Shown piece by piece: positions 16,527 through 23,761 of a stretch of 64,000 nt of DNA. The notes under the pieces are model-generated. The model ran no database searches. It had not been told where the DNA came from and saw only the letters and a list, made by a program, of their open reading frames with translations. The stretch is from Sediminibacterium sp. UBA657. Its GTDB lineage: Bacteria; Bacteroidota; Bacteroidia; Chitinophagales; Chitinophagaceae. The stretch lies in NCBI GenBank assembly GCA_002299885.1, contig DBOB01000029.1, positions 1-64,000 of the forward strand, in the 5' to 3' direction. Within the stretch, counting starts at the first letter, position 1. Every line of letters starts with the position of its first letter. A program made the position numbers and the translations under genes.

Positions 16527-18680
16527 ATGTTATCACAACCAAAATCAGTAAAATTCGAGATCAATCCAGGTCAAGAAATTTTTATAGAAACAGGTAAATT
16601 AGCTCGTCAATCAGACGGAGCAGTTACCATCAGACAAGGCAATTGTATTTTATTAGCAACAGTTGTTGCCAATAAAGATCCTAAAGATGGACAGGATTTC
16701 TTTCCATTGAGCGTAGATTACCAAGAGAAGTTTGCATCTGCAGGCCGTATCCCTGGTTCTTTCTTTAAAAGAGAAGCGCGTTTAAATGATTACGAAATTT
16801 TAACTAGCCGTTTAATTGATCGTGCATTAAGACCTTTATTCCCAGAAGACTACTTGTGCGATGTACAAGTTTTAATATCATTGATTTCTAGCGACGAGAA
16901 CGTGATGCCAGATTCATTAGCTTGTCTAGCAGCATCTGCAGCATTAGCAGTATCTAATATTCCTATTAAAGAAATTATTTCTGAAGTAAGAATTGCAAAG
17001 ATTGATGGCAAATTTGTAATCAATCCTTCTAAAGCTGAATTGGCTAAATGTGAATTAGAATTCATCATTGCAGCAACAGAGAAGAATTTGATGATGGTGG
17101 AAGGTGAAGCGAAAGAATGTTCTGAAGAAGAATTAGTACAGTGTTTAGAAATTGCACACGAAGCTATTCGTAAGCAAATTAAAGCACAAGCAGAATTAAG
17201 AAAGATAGTAGGCATCACTGAAGTGCGTGATTATAAAAAACCAGAACAAGACGAAGCAATTCGTGAAAAAGTATATGCTTACGCAAAAGCAAAAGTAGAC
17301 ACAATCGCAAGATTAGGTTCTGCTAAACATGAGCGTAGCGATGCATTCTCTGCTTTGAAAAAAGAAATCATAGAACATTTAGGAACTGAAATTACAGACT
17401 TGCAAAAGAAATTAGCAGGTAAGTATTATGAGGACTTGAAATGGGAAGTGGTAAGAGATATGATGGTGGATAGCCGTATTCGTTTAGACGGTCGTCAATT
17501 GGATGAAGTTCGTCCTTTAGCAATGGAGATAGGTCCATTACCTACACCGCATGGTTCTTCTTTATTTACAAGAGGAGAAACACAATCTTTAACAACAGTA
17601 ACTTTAGGAACTAAATTAGATGAGTTGATGCAAGAAACTGCAGCAAGTGCAGAATATGCTAAATTCTTCTTACACTATAATTTCCCTCCATTCTCTACAG
17701 GCGAAGTGAAAATGATGCGTGGTGTTGGTCGTCGTGAAGTTGGACATGGTAACTTGGCAATGCGTTCTTTAAAGCAAATGTTACCTGATAGCACGGTATT
17801 CCCTTACACATTGCGTGTTGTATCTGATATCTTAGAATCAAATGGTTCGTCTTCAATGGCGACTGTTTGTGCTGGTTCATTAGCATTAATGGATGCAGGT
17901 GTGCCTATTCCAAAACACGTAAGTGGTGTGGCAATGGGATTGATTTCTAGAGAAGATGGTAAGTATGCTATCTTAACAGATATCTTAGGTGATGAAGATC
18001 ATTTGGGAGATATGGATTTCAAAGTAACTGGTACACGCGATGGCATCTGCGGTGTTCAAATGGACATCAAAGTAGATGGCTTAAGCATGGACATTATGAG
18101 AGAAGCTTTATCTCAAGCAAGAAAAGGTCGTTTACATATTTTGGATGCGATGTATGAGTGTACACCAGCTGCACGTGCAGATGTGAAGCCACATGCACCA
18201 AGAATGGTGAAGATCATCATCGATAAGGAATTCATTGGTGCTGTAATCGGACCAGGTGGAAAGATTATTCAAGAAATGCAAAGAACAACTGGTGCGACAA
18301 TCAATATTGAAGAAGTTGGTAACCATGGTGAAGTAAGTATCTTCTCTGCAAATAAAGAGAGCTTAGATGCTGCGGTAAGATGGATCAATGGTATTGTAGC
18401 TGTTCCTGAAATTGGAGATGAATACGAAGGGGTTGTGAAAGGTGTTAAAGAGTTCGGTGCTTTCGTTGAATTTATGCCAGGCAAACAAGGCTTATTACAC
18501 ATTAGTGAAATTAGCTGGAAGCGTTTGGAAACAATGGAAGGTATCTTTAATGAAGGTGATACAGTTAAAGTGAAATTAATTGGATTAGACCCTAAAACAG
18601 GAAAGTTCAAATTAAGTCATAAAGCTTTATTACCTCGTCCTGAGCAAGCGCCTCGTGAAGACCGCGGTCCTCAACAATAG
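16527..18680 (+). CDS. pnp: Polyribonucleotide nucleotidyltransferase (PNPase)
   Basis: A phosphorolytic 3'-to-5' exoribonuclease of RNA decay. It has 717 residues with the full set of domains: two RNase PH-like cores (about 10-220 and 310-540) joined by an alpha-helical linker, a KH domain with IGPGGKIIQEMQ (about 555-615), and an S1 domain (about 620-695) with VKGVKEFGAFVEF. The active core shows the GDMDFKVTGT segment with its metal-binding aspartates. It lies 136 bases after rpsO and ends in a clear terminator. Confidence 0.98.
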   Translation: MLSQPKSVKFEINPGQEIFIETGKLARQSDGAVTIRQGNCILLATVVANKDPKDGQDFFPLSVDYQEKFASAGRIPGSFFKREARLNDYEILTSRLIDRALRPLFPEDYLCDVQVLISLISSDENVMPDSLACLAASAALAVSNIPIKEIISEVRIAKIDGKFVINPSKAELAKCELEFIIAATEKNLMMVEGEAKECSEEELVQCLEIAHEAIRKQIKAQAELRKIVGITEVRDYKKPEQDEAIREKVYAYAKAKVDTIARLGSAKHERSDAFSALKKEIIEHLGTEITDLQKKLAGKYYEDLKWEVVRDMMVDSRIRLDGRQLDEVRPLAMEIGPLPTPHGSSLFTRGETQSLTTVTLGTKLDELMQETAASAEYAKFFLHYNFPPFSTGEVKMMRGVGRREVGHGNLAMRSLKQMLPDSTVFPYTLRVVSDILESNGSSSMATVCAGSLALMDAGVPIPKHVSGVAMGLISREDGKYAILTDILGDEDHLGDMDFKVTGTRDGICGVQMDIKVDGLSMDIMREALSQARKGRLHILDAMYECTPAARADVKPHAPRMVKIIIDKEFIGAVIGPGGKIIQEMQRTTGATINIEEVGNHGEVSIFSANKESLDAAVRWINGIVAVPEIGDEYEGVVKGVKEFGAFVEFMPGKQGLLHISEISWKRLETMEGIFNEGDTVKVKLIGLDPKTGKFKLSHKALLPRPEQAPREDRGPQQ

Positions 18681-18710
18681 TTTACAAGTTTTACTGCTTT
18701 TAAATATATA

Positions 18711-18740
18711 ATGCCCTGCTAACTTGCGGGGCATTTTTTT
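18711..18740 (+). terminator. Rho-independent terminator of pnp
   Basis: Bases 18711-18719 (ATGCCCTGC) pair with 18726-18734 (GCGGGGCAT, one G-U pair) around a TAACTT loop, followed by seven T. The stem overlaps the -33 element of the next promoter. Confidence 0.9.
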
Positions 18741-18753
18741 GGTGCTAACTTTG
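18724..18753 (+). promoter_or_regulatory. Consensus promoter of the prmA leader
   Basis: TTG (18724-18726) is followed after exactly 19 bases by TAACTTTG (18746-18753). This is the best match in the window to the Bacteroidota TTG-N19-TAnnTTTG promoter. It lies inside the 3' arm of the pnp terminator and predicts a start near 18759, giving a 5' leader of about 110 bases for prmA. Confidence 0.65.
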
Positions 18754-18761
18754 GTAAAAAA

Positions 18762-18818
18762 GAAAGCTACCCCTCATCCTCATGCGGAAGGAACCGAAAT
18801 CGGCCTCGGGGTACTTCT
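18762..18818 (+). ncRNA. Candidate structured 5' leader RNA of prmA
   Basis: A GC-rich block in an AT-rich gap. TACCCC (18768-18773) pairs with GGGGTA (18798-18803) and the helix can continue outward with AAG/CTT across a bulged C. Inside, TCCT (18777-18780) can pair with AGGA (18789-18792) and CCG with CGG (18794-18802 region) to form two small hairpins. The closing stem is followed by CTTCTTTTAT, so an attenuator-like stop is possible. I do not recognise it as a known riboswitch. The fold is drawn by eye. Confidence 0.45.
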
Positions 18819-18869
18819 TTTATACCAACATTAAGCTTACAATAATATAAACCATTAATAATATAGTAA

Positions 18870-19760
18870 ATGTCCAAAGAATACATTCAAATCGCGTTCG
18901 ACTTCAGCAATCAGGATCAATTTGATATGCTAGTGGCTGAACTATCTGAACTTGGCTTTGAAGGCTTTAATGAAGAAGAATTAGAGGAAGGGCAGAATGA
19001 TGGCGTTAACTTAACCAATGGATTGGGCGTGGGTGCTGGTCATTGTAAGACCTATATGCTGGCAGACCAATTTGAAGCTGAATTAATACAAAATGAATTA
19101 TATATTATATTTAATCAATATCATTTAAGTTATTCTAAATCAGTTATTAAAGAACAAAATTGGAATGCGGTATGGGAGTCTAATTTTGATCCAATTAGGG
19201 TAGGTGACTTCGTTGGAATCAGGGCACATTTTCATCCTGAATTTGAGCCTAAAGTAGCGCATGATTTAAAGATTACACCCAAAATGAGTTTTGGAACAGG
19301 TCATCATCCGACCACCTATTCTATGATTGAGCTAATGCAAAGGATTGATTTTAACGCAAAATCGGTGTATGATTTTGGGACTGGAACCGGAATTTTAGCC
19401 ATATTAGCTGAAAAACTAGGGGCTAAAAAAGTACATGCTGTTGACAATGATGACTGGTGTGTAGAAAATGCGACAGAGAACATCCATAACAACCTATCCA
19501 AAGTGATCACCATTGAAAAAGTGGAATCTGCTTTACAAAAAGAACAATACGATATTGTATTAGCCAACGTCAATAGACATATCATTGAAGCCAATATGGA
19601 CGAATTAACTCAAATTGGCAAACCCGGAGGAATTTTAGTTCTAAGTGGTTTATTATCTGAAGATCAATCAGATATCATCAAATTAACTCAATCTAAAGGC
19701 TGGCAATTCAAAGAATCGCAACCCTTAAATGGATGGGTTAGTTTAATGTTTAATAGGTAG
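18870..19760 (+). CDS. prmA: Ribosomal protein L11 methyltransferase
   Basis: An S-adenosylmethionine-dependent enzyme that methylates ribosomal protein L11. It has 296 residues. The N-terminal substrate-recognition domain (about 1-95) is acidic (EEELEEG). KMSFGTGHHPTT leads into the Rossmann methyltransferase core with the SAM loop DFGTGTGILAI (motif I), the acidic AVDND end of strand 2 and LANVNRHI, the PrmA version of the catalytic N-I-N motif. A promoter and hairpin-rich leader lie upstream. It is followed by plsY, which has its own promoter element. Confidence 0.95.
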   Translation: MSKEYIQIAFDFSNQDQFDMLVAELSELGFEGFNEEELEEGQNDGVNLTNGLGVGAGHCKTYMLADQFEAELIQNELYIIFNQYHLSYSKSVIKEQNWNAVWESNFDPIRVGDFVGIRAHFHPEFEPKVAHDLKITPKMSFGTGHHPTTYSMIELMQRIDFNAKSVYDFGTGTGILAILAEKLGAKKVHAVDNDDWCVENATENIHNNLSKVITIEKVESALQKEQYDIVLANVNRHIIEANMDELTQIGKPGGILVLSGLLSEDQSDIIKLTQSKGWQFKESQPLNGWVSLMFNR

Positions 19761-19808
19761 TGGTTTCACTTAATTTGAAGGACTAACAGGCATTATTTTG
19801 AATGATCG

Positions 19809-19816
19809 TATATTTG
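19809..19816 (+). promoter_or_regulatory. Bacteroidota -7 promoter element before plsY
   Basis: TATATTTG, an exact TAnnTTTG match, lies 20 bases before the ATG at 19837. It argues against the upstream in-frame TTG at 19798 as the plsY start. Confidence 0.5.
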
Positions 19817-19836
19817 CCTACCCCAAACCAGATTCC

Positions 19837-20475
19837 ATGAATGAAATGATGCTTGTAGTGCTTGCTTACCTTTTAGGGTCAATCCCAACATCTATATGGG
19901 TAAGTAAGGCAGTTTTTGGAATCGATATTCGCCAATTTGGTAGTGGAAACCCGGGTGCGACCAACACATTTAGAGTCTTAGGATCTAAATGGGGTGCATT
20001 TGTCATGATATCGGATATTTCAAAGGGCGTGATTGCCACCTCTTTATATATACTTATTCCCTTTTACTTACAAAATGAGTTGGCTAGAACCAATTTCATG
20101 ATTGTATTGGGATTGGCAGCAGTTTTAGGTCATATTTTCCCTATCTGGGCCGATTTTAAAGGAGGGAAAGGGGTTGCTACCATTTTAGGGATGGCATTGG
20201 CCATTCAGCCGATAGTGGCGCTCATTTGTATTATTGTGTTTTTGATTACGCTTTTTACAACCAGGTTTGTTTCCTTAAGTTCTATGCTGGCAAGTGTCGT
20301 CTTTATGCTATTGATCCTGTTTATTTTCAATGAAAAAGAAACATCTTATAGAGTATTTGCAATTATTGTCGCCTTTATGGTGGTAGTAACACATCAAAAG
20401 AACATTGGTAGACTACTAAATGGAAAAGAAAACAAGGCACCATTGTTCAAAAAAAATAGAAAACCGCAAGATTAG
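19837..20475 (+). CDS. plsY: Acyl-phosphate:glycerol-3-phosphate acyltransferase PlsY
   Basis: Transfers an acyl chain from acyl-phosphate to glycerol 3-phosphate, the first membrane phospholipid step. From the ATG at 19837 the protein has 212 residues with five or more membrane helices. The three PlsY motifs are present: GSIPTSIWVSK with FGSGNPGATN, then FPIWADFKGGKGVAT, and later VVVTHQKNIGRL. A TTG 13 codons upstream is in frame but lies before the likely promoter. Inner membrane. Confidence 0.95.
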   Translation: MNEMMLVVLAYLLGSIPTSIWVSKAVFGIDIRQFGSGNPGATNTFRVLGSKWGAFVMISDISKGVIATSLYILIPFYLQNELARTNFMIVLGLAAVLGHIFPIWADFKGGKGVATILGMALAIQPIVALICIIVFLITLFTTRFVSLSSMLASVVFMLLILFIFNEKETSYRVFAIIVAFMVVVTHQKNIGRLLNGKENKAPLFKKNRKPQD

Positions 20476-20540
20476 TAGTTCTAAATGGTTTTATTTTTGA
20501 TTGATTATCAATGAATTAGAAAGATTTATTCAATTTTCTA

Positions 20541-20570
20541 TTTGCAACTACTAGGAATTGCTTAACTTTA
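20541..20570 (+). promoter_or_regulatory. Promoter of the DUF3052/YdeI-like gene
   Basis: TTTG (20541-20544), an 18-base spacer and TAACTTTA (20563-20570, 7 of 8 to TAnnTTTG) lie 24 bases before the start codon. Confidence 0.55.
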
Positions 20571-20594
20571 CAATCCTTAAAAATCCTAACATTT

Positions 20595-21263
20595 ATGTCG
20601 ATCAGTCAGAATATTTTGGAGAAATTACAGTTAAAGGATGAGAAAAACTTACTGATTCAAGGTTTACCTTCAAGTGTAGAAAAGCAATTTGCTAAGTTGA
20701 ATTACTGTAAGAATCTGACCCCATTGTTAAAGTCAAGGAAAATTGATTTCGCGCTAATTTTCGCAATTAACCAATTGCAATTAAACAATATTCTAAAGGA
20801 AGTATTCTCAGCATTAACGCATGAGAGTAAATTATGGATTGCTTATCCTAAAACAAGTTCAAAGATTGTTTCTGATTTAAACAGAGATGCAAGCTGGGAA
20901 ATTTTAGCTAACAATGAATACGAGGCTATTCGTCAGGTGACCTTGGATCATGTTTGGACAGCATTGCGTTTTTCAAAATACGACCAAATACCAAATAGAA
21001 ATAGATCCTTTGTTGGGTTTAAATCTCCAAATATAGAGATTGACGATTTTGAAAAAAGATTGATTGCTTTGCCAATTGAAGTAGAGAAATTATTTCAATC
21101 ACACGAAGAAGCAAGAGAATTCTTTACTTCTTTATCTATCATCAATCAAAAGGAATATTTAAGTTGGATCAACGGTGCTAAAAAAGAAGAAACCAAGCAA
21201 AAGCGTTTAGAAGCTACTTTAGAAAAATTGATTGCTGGTAAACAAAATCCTTCCGAGAAATAA
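20595..21263 (+). CDS. DUF3052-like and YdeI/OmdA-like two-domain protein
   Basis: A cytoplasmic protein of 222 residues. The N-terminal half (about 1-130) resembles DUF3052: a KIDFALIFA strand, KLWIAYPKTSSK, NRDASWEI and the ending VTLDHVWTALRF. The C-terminal half (about 155-215) resembles the YdeI or OmpD-associated (OmdA) helical domain: LPIEVEKLFQ, AREFFTSLSIINQKEYLSWI and a charged tail KKEETKQKRLEATLEKL. OmdA proteins were linked to bacteriocin resistance in enterobacteria, but that role is not established here. Assignments rest on memory of these families. Confidence 0.75.
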   Translation: MSISQNILEKLQLKDEKNLLIQGLPSSVEKQFAKLNYCKNLTPLLKSRKIDFALIFAINQLQLNNILKEVFSALTHESKLWIAYPKTSSKIVSDLNRDASWEILANNEYEAIRQVTLDHVWTALRFSKYDQIPNRNRSFVGFKSPNIEIDDFEKRLIALPIEVEKLFQSHEEAREFFTSLSIINQKEYLSWINGAKKEETKQKRLEATLEKLIAGKQNPSEK

Positions 21264-21297
21264 TTAAAATATTTCATTTCTAGAATAGACAAATTTA

Positions 21298-21354
21298 ATG
21301 AATAGTGTATCTATTTATGAATAGTACGTCTATTTATGAATATTGCATCTATTT
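21298..21354. repeat. Three tandem 19-bp repeats
   Basis: Three consecutive units (21298-21316, 21317-21335, 21336-21354) share ATGAATA and TCTATTT with a variable centre. The core TATTTATGAATA at each junction is nearly palindromic. The last unit covers the final codons and stop of dnaG. The array fills most of the gap between two convergent genes that lack an ordinary terminator. Confidence 0.85.
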
Positions 21355-23277
21355 AAAGATTACAGTTCCTATGATCTTGGTTAACTCGCGCTCTGCGTCT
21401 TTTAGATGTTTGTGTATATGCAGTAATTGAATTTGTTCCTCTCCTTGCACCTTCTCCATATCTTCCTGATTCTGACGAATCATTTTCTTAATCTTTCTAA
21501 GTTTATAGTACAATAAACTCACTTCAATTTCATGTTGAAAACTACTTTCAGCAACGACTTTCTTGATGCCTAGTTTTTCATTCCATCTAAGACTCAATTC
21601 ATGCTCTGGTTCAAAAAGACCCATCACCAATTGTTGGACCTGTGTGTCTTCATGGTATTGCAAGGTTTTATGATTGGGGATTTTACCTGCTACCTGCCAA
21701 TCAAAATAGACTTTGACTAGTTGAATCATTTCTTGATTATCCAAAGGGAAGGGCTCTAATTCCTCTGCAATCCAGGTGGATACAAGTTTCCCGTCTTCTA
21801 AAGTTTCGTTACCAAATTCAATCAATAAACGGATCAAGTTCTTTTCATGTAAAAAATCCTTATCAAGAACAAGGTCAATATTATCAAGGTCCTGTGTTTC
21901 TTGTTGGAAGCTAGGCATTAAGATAGCCGCTTCGTCATAGGCCATCTTCTTTTCATCTTTTACAATCTTGTCACGCTTGAACTTATTGACCAATTGGGTT
22001 AAACCAGTTTCGTCAATACGTAATATGTCAGCACATTTTCTTACGTACTCTTGTAATTTTGTAAAATCTTCTGCCTTATTGATTTTACTTAATGTCTCTG
22101 CCATTTGATTGACTAGACTATTTTTTTTATTTAAATCATTCCCAACTTCTTTTAATTGGACTTCTAATTGGAATAAAATAAAATCCTTTTTTGCAGATTG
22201 TACAAATGCACGGAATGCATCTGGTCCCACTTTATTGACATAACTATCTGGATCCTCCTTGTCTGGAATTAACACCAATTGGACGTTCAATCCTTCCTCT
22301 AAAGCCATATCTAATCCCCTTAATGCTGCTTTCACACCTGCGGCATCACCGTCATAAATAATCGTTAGGTTCTGTGTGTATTTTTTAACCAATCTTAATT
22401 GATCAATAGTTAGGGAAGTGCCTCCACTTGCCACCACGTTTTCAATCCCAGCTTGGTGTAAGCTCACCACATCTGTATAACCTTCTACCAATAAACATTC
22501 ATTTGCTTTATCGATAGCAGTTCGCGCAAAATAAGAACCATAAAGAATTCGACTCTTAACATAAATCTCATTCTCTGGTGTATTGATATATTTTGGAGAT
22601 CGATCATTTTTGGCAATTTGTCTTGCGCCAAAACCAATAATTTTTCCAGTCGTATTATGAATTGGGAAAATGATACGGTCCCTATAATTATCCTGCCATC
22701 CGCCATCGCGTTCAACAACCAAACCAGTTCTTGCAAATAGTTCTGGATTGAATTGATTTTTAATTAAGGCTTTCGCTAAACTATCACGTTCAGAGGGGTT
22801 GTATCCAATTTTAAATTTTTCTACAATTGGGCGTAAAAAGCCACGATGCTGCATATAGCTTTGTGCAATGGTGGCGCCATCTTCTGTATCCCAGTATTGT
22901 TTGGTAAAAAAGTCCATTGCAAAATGGTTGATCGCATACAAACTATCTGCAGTTTGTTGTGCCATCTTTTGAGCTGGACTAGTTTCTGTTTCTTCAATTT
23001 CTATATTGTATCTCGCAGCCAACCATCTTAAAGCCTCCACATAACTATACTTCTCATGCTCCATCAAAAATGTGATGGTGTTGCCGCTCTTACCACATCC
23101 AAAACATTTGTAAATTTCTTTGGCTGGGGAGACGGTAAAAGAAGGAGATTTTTCGTTGTGGAATGGGCAGTTGCCTATGTAATTGGTACCTCTTTTTTTT
23201 AATTTCACAAATTCACCCACCACATCAATGATGTCAATTCGGCTGGTAATTTGTTGAATGGTTTGAGGCGTAATCAT
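21349..23277 (-). CDS. dnaG: DNA primase
   Basis: Makes RNA primers for DNA replication. It has 642 residues. The N-terminal zinc ribbon uses C37, H40, C58 and C61 (NCPFHNEKSPSF and CFGCGKSG). The catalytic TOPRIM core shows LLVEGYTDVVSLHQAG with its glutamate and IIYDGDAAG with the DxD metal site. The C-terminal helicase-binding part (about 430-642) is less conserved, as is usual. The STAS-domain gene lies 27 bases upstream on the same strand, so the two probably share a message. Tandem repeats overlap its 3' end. Confidence 0.97.
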   Translation of the reverse strand: MITPQTIQQITSRIDIIDVVGEFVKLKKRGTNYIGNCPFHNEKSPSFTVSPAKEIYKCFGCGKSGNTITFLMEHEKYSYVEALRWLAARYNIEIEETETSPAQKMAQQTADSLYAINHFAMDFFTKQYWDTEDGATIAQSYMQHRGFLRPIVEKFKIGYNPSERDSLAKALIKNQFNPELFARTGLVVERDGGWQDNYRDRIIFPIHNTTGKIIGFGARQIAKNDRSPKYINTPENEIYVKSRILYGSYFARTAIDKANECLLVEGYTDVVSLHQAGIENVVASGGTSLTIDQLRLVKKYTQNLTIIYDGDAAGVKAALRGLDMALEEGLNVQLVLIPDKEDPDSYVNKVGPDAFRAFVQSAKKDFILFQLEVQLKEVGNDLNKKNSLVNQMAETLSKINKAEDFTKLQEYVRKCADILRIDETGLTQLVNKFKRDKIVKDEKKMAYDEAAILMPSFQQETQDLDNIDLVLDKDFLHEKNLIRLLIEFGNETLEDGKLVSTWIAEELEPFPLDNQEMIQLVKVYFDWQVAGKIPNHKTLQYHEDTQVQQLVMGLFEPEHELSLRWNEKLGIKKVVAESSFQHEIEVSLLYYKLRKIKKMIRQNQEDMEKVQGEEQIQLLHIHKHLKDAERELTKIIGTVIFK

Positions 23278-23304
23278 AGGAGCGCGAATTTAACAAATCT
23301 TAGG

Positions 23305-23703
23305 CTATTCTTGGGTAGAAAACTCCATATCGTCACTATCTAGTAGTTCACGCTCAATTTCTTCCATCTGAACGATATCCCATGCTTCTGTTTCGGTAGG
23401 GGTTAGGTTCATCACTTCGCCAAATTCAGTCGAATCTAAGCCGTTTTGCAAGTCATCTGACAAGCAACAAAGTACAAAACTGGTATTATTGTCATAAAAC
23501 ACTTCTTGATGCTGTGCCAATAGCTCCATAATGCTTAAATCCCAGTCTTTTACCCCTTCAAGGTTTAAAACTAGGTTCTTAGGGCTATTTGAGCCTAATT
23601 TTTTGATCAAATCATTCAATTCTGGCACGAGATTTGAACTAAGACTAGGGTCGAGCAAGCTTAAAACGGAGAATTTCTCTTTTGTATCAATTTTATAGTG
23701 CAT
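23305..23703 (-). CDS. STAS-domain protein
   Basis: A 132-residue protein from the ATG at 23703; an in-frame GTG two codons earlier is less likely. The fold pattern fits a STAS (anti-sigma factor antagonist) domain: KFSVLSLLD, then NLVLNLEGVKDWDLSIMELL, then TSFVLCCL. The usual DSSG phosphorylation loop is replaced by DWDLSI, so classical kinase control is uncertain. The tail is acidic (EEIERELLDSDDMEF). It lies just upstream of dnaG and divergent from clpC. Partner and function are unknown. Confidence 0.75.
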   Translation of the reverse strand: MHYKIDTKEKFSVLSLLDPSLSSNLVPELNDLIKKLGSNSPKNLVLNLEGVKDWDLSIMELLAQHQEVFYDNNTSFVLCCLSDDLQNGLDSTEFGEVMNLTPTETEAWDIVQMEEIERELLDSDDMEFSTQE

Positions 23704-23761
23704 AATCACATACTTTAGGGTAAAATTATTCGTTTATCTAATAACAGCTCGAATAAATTAT

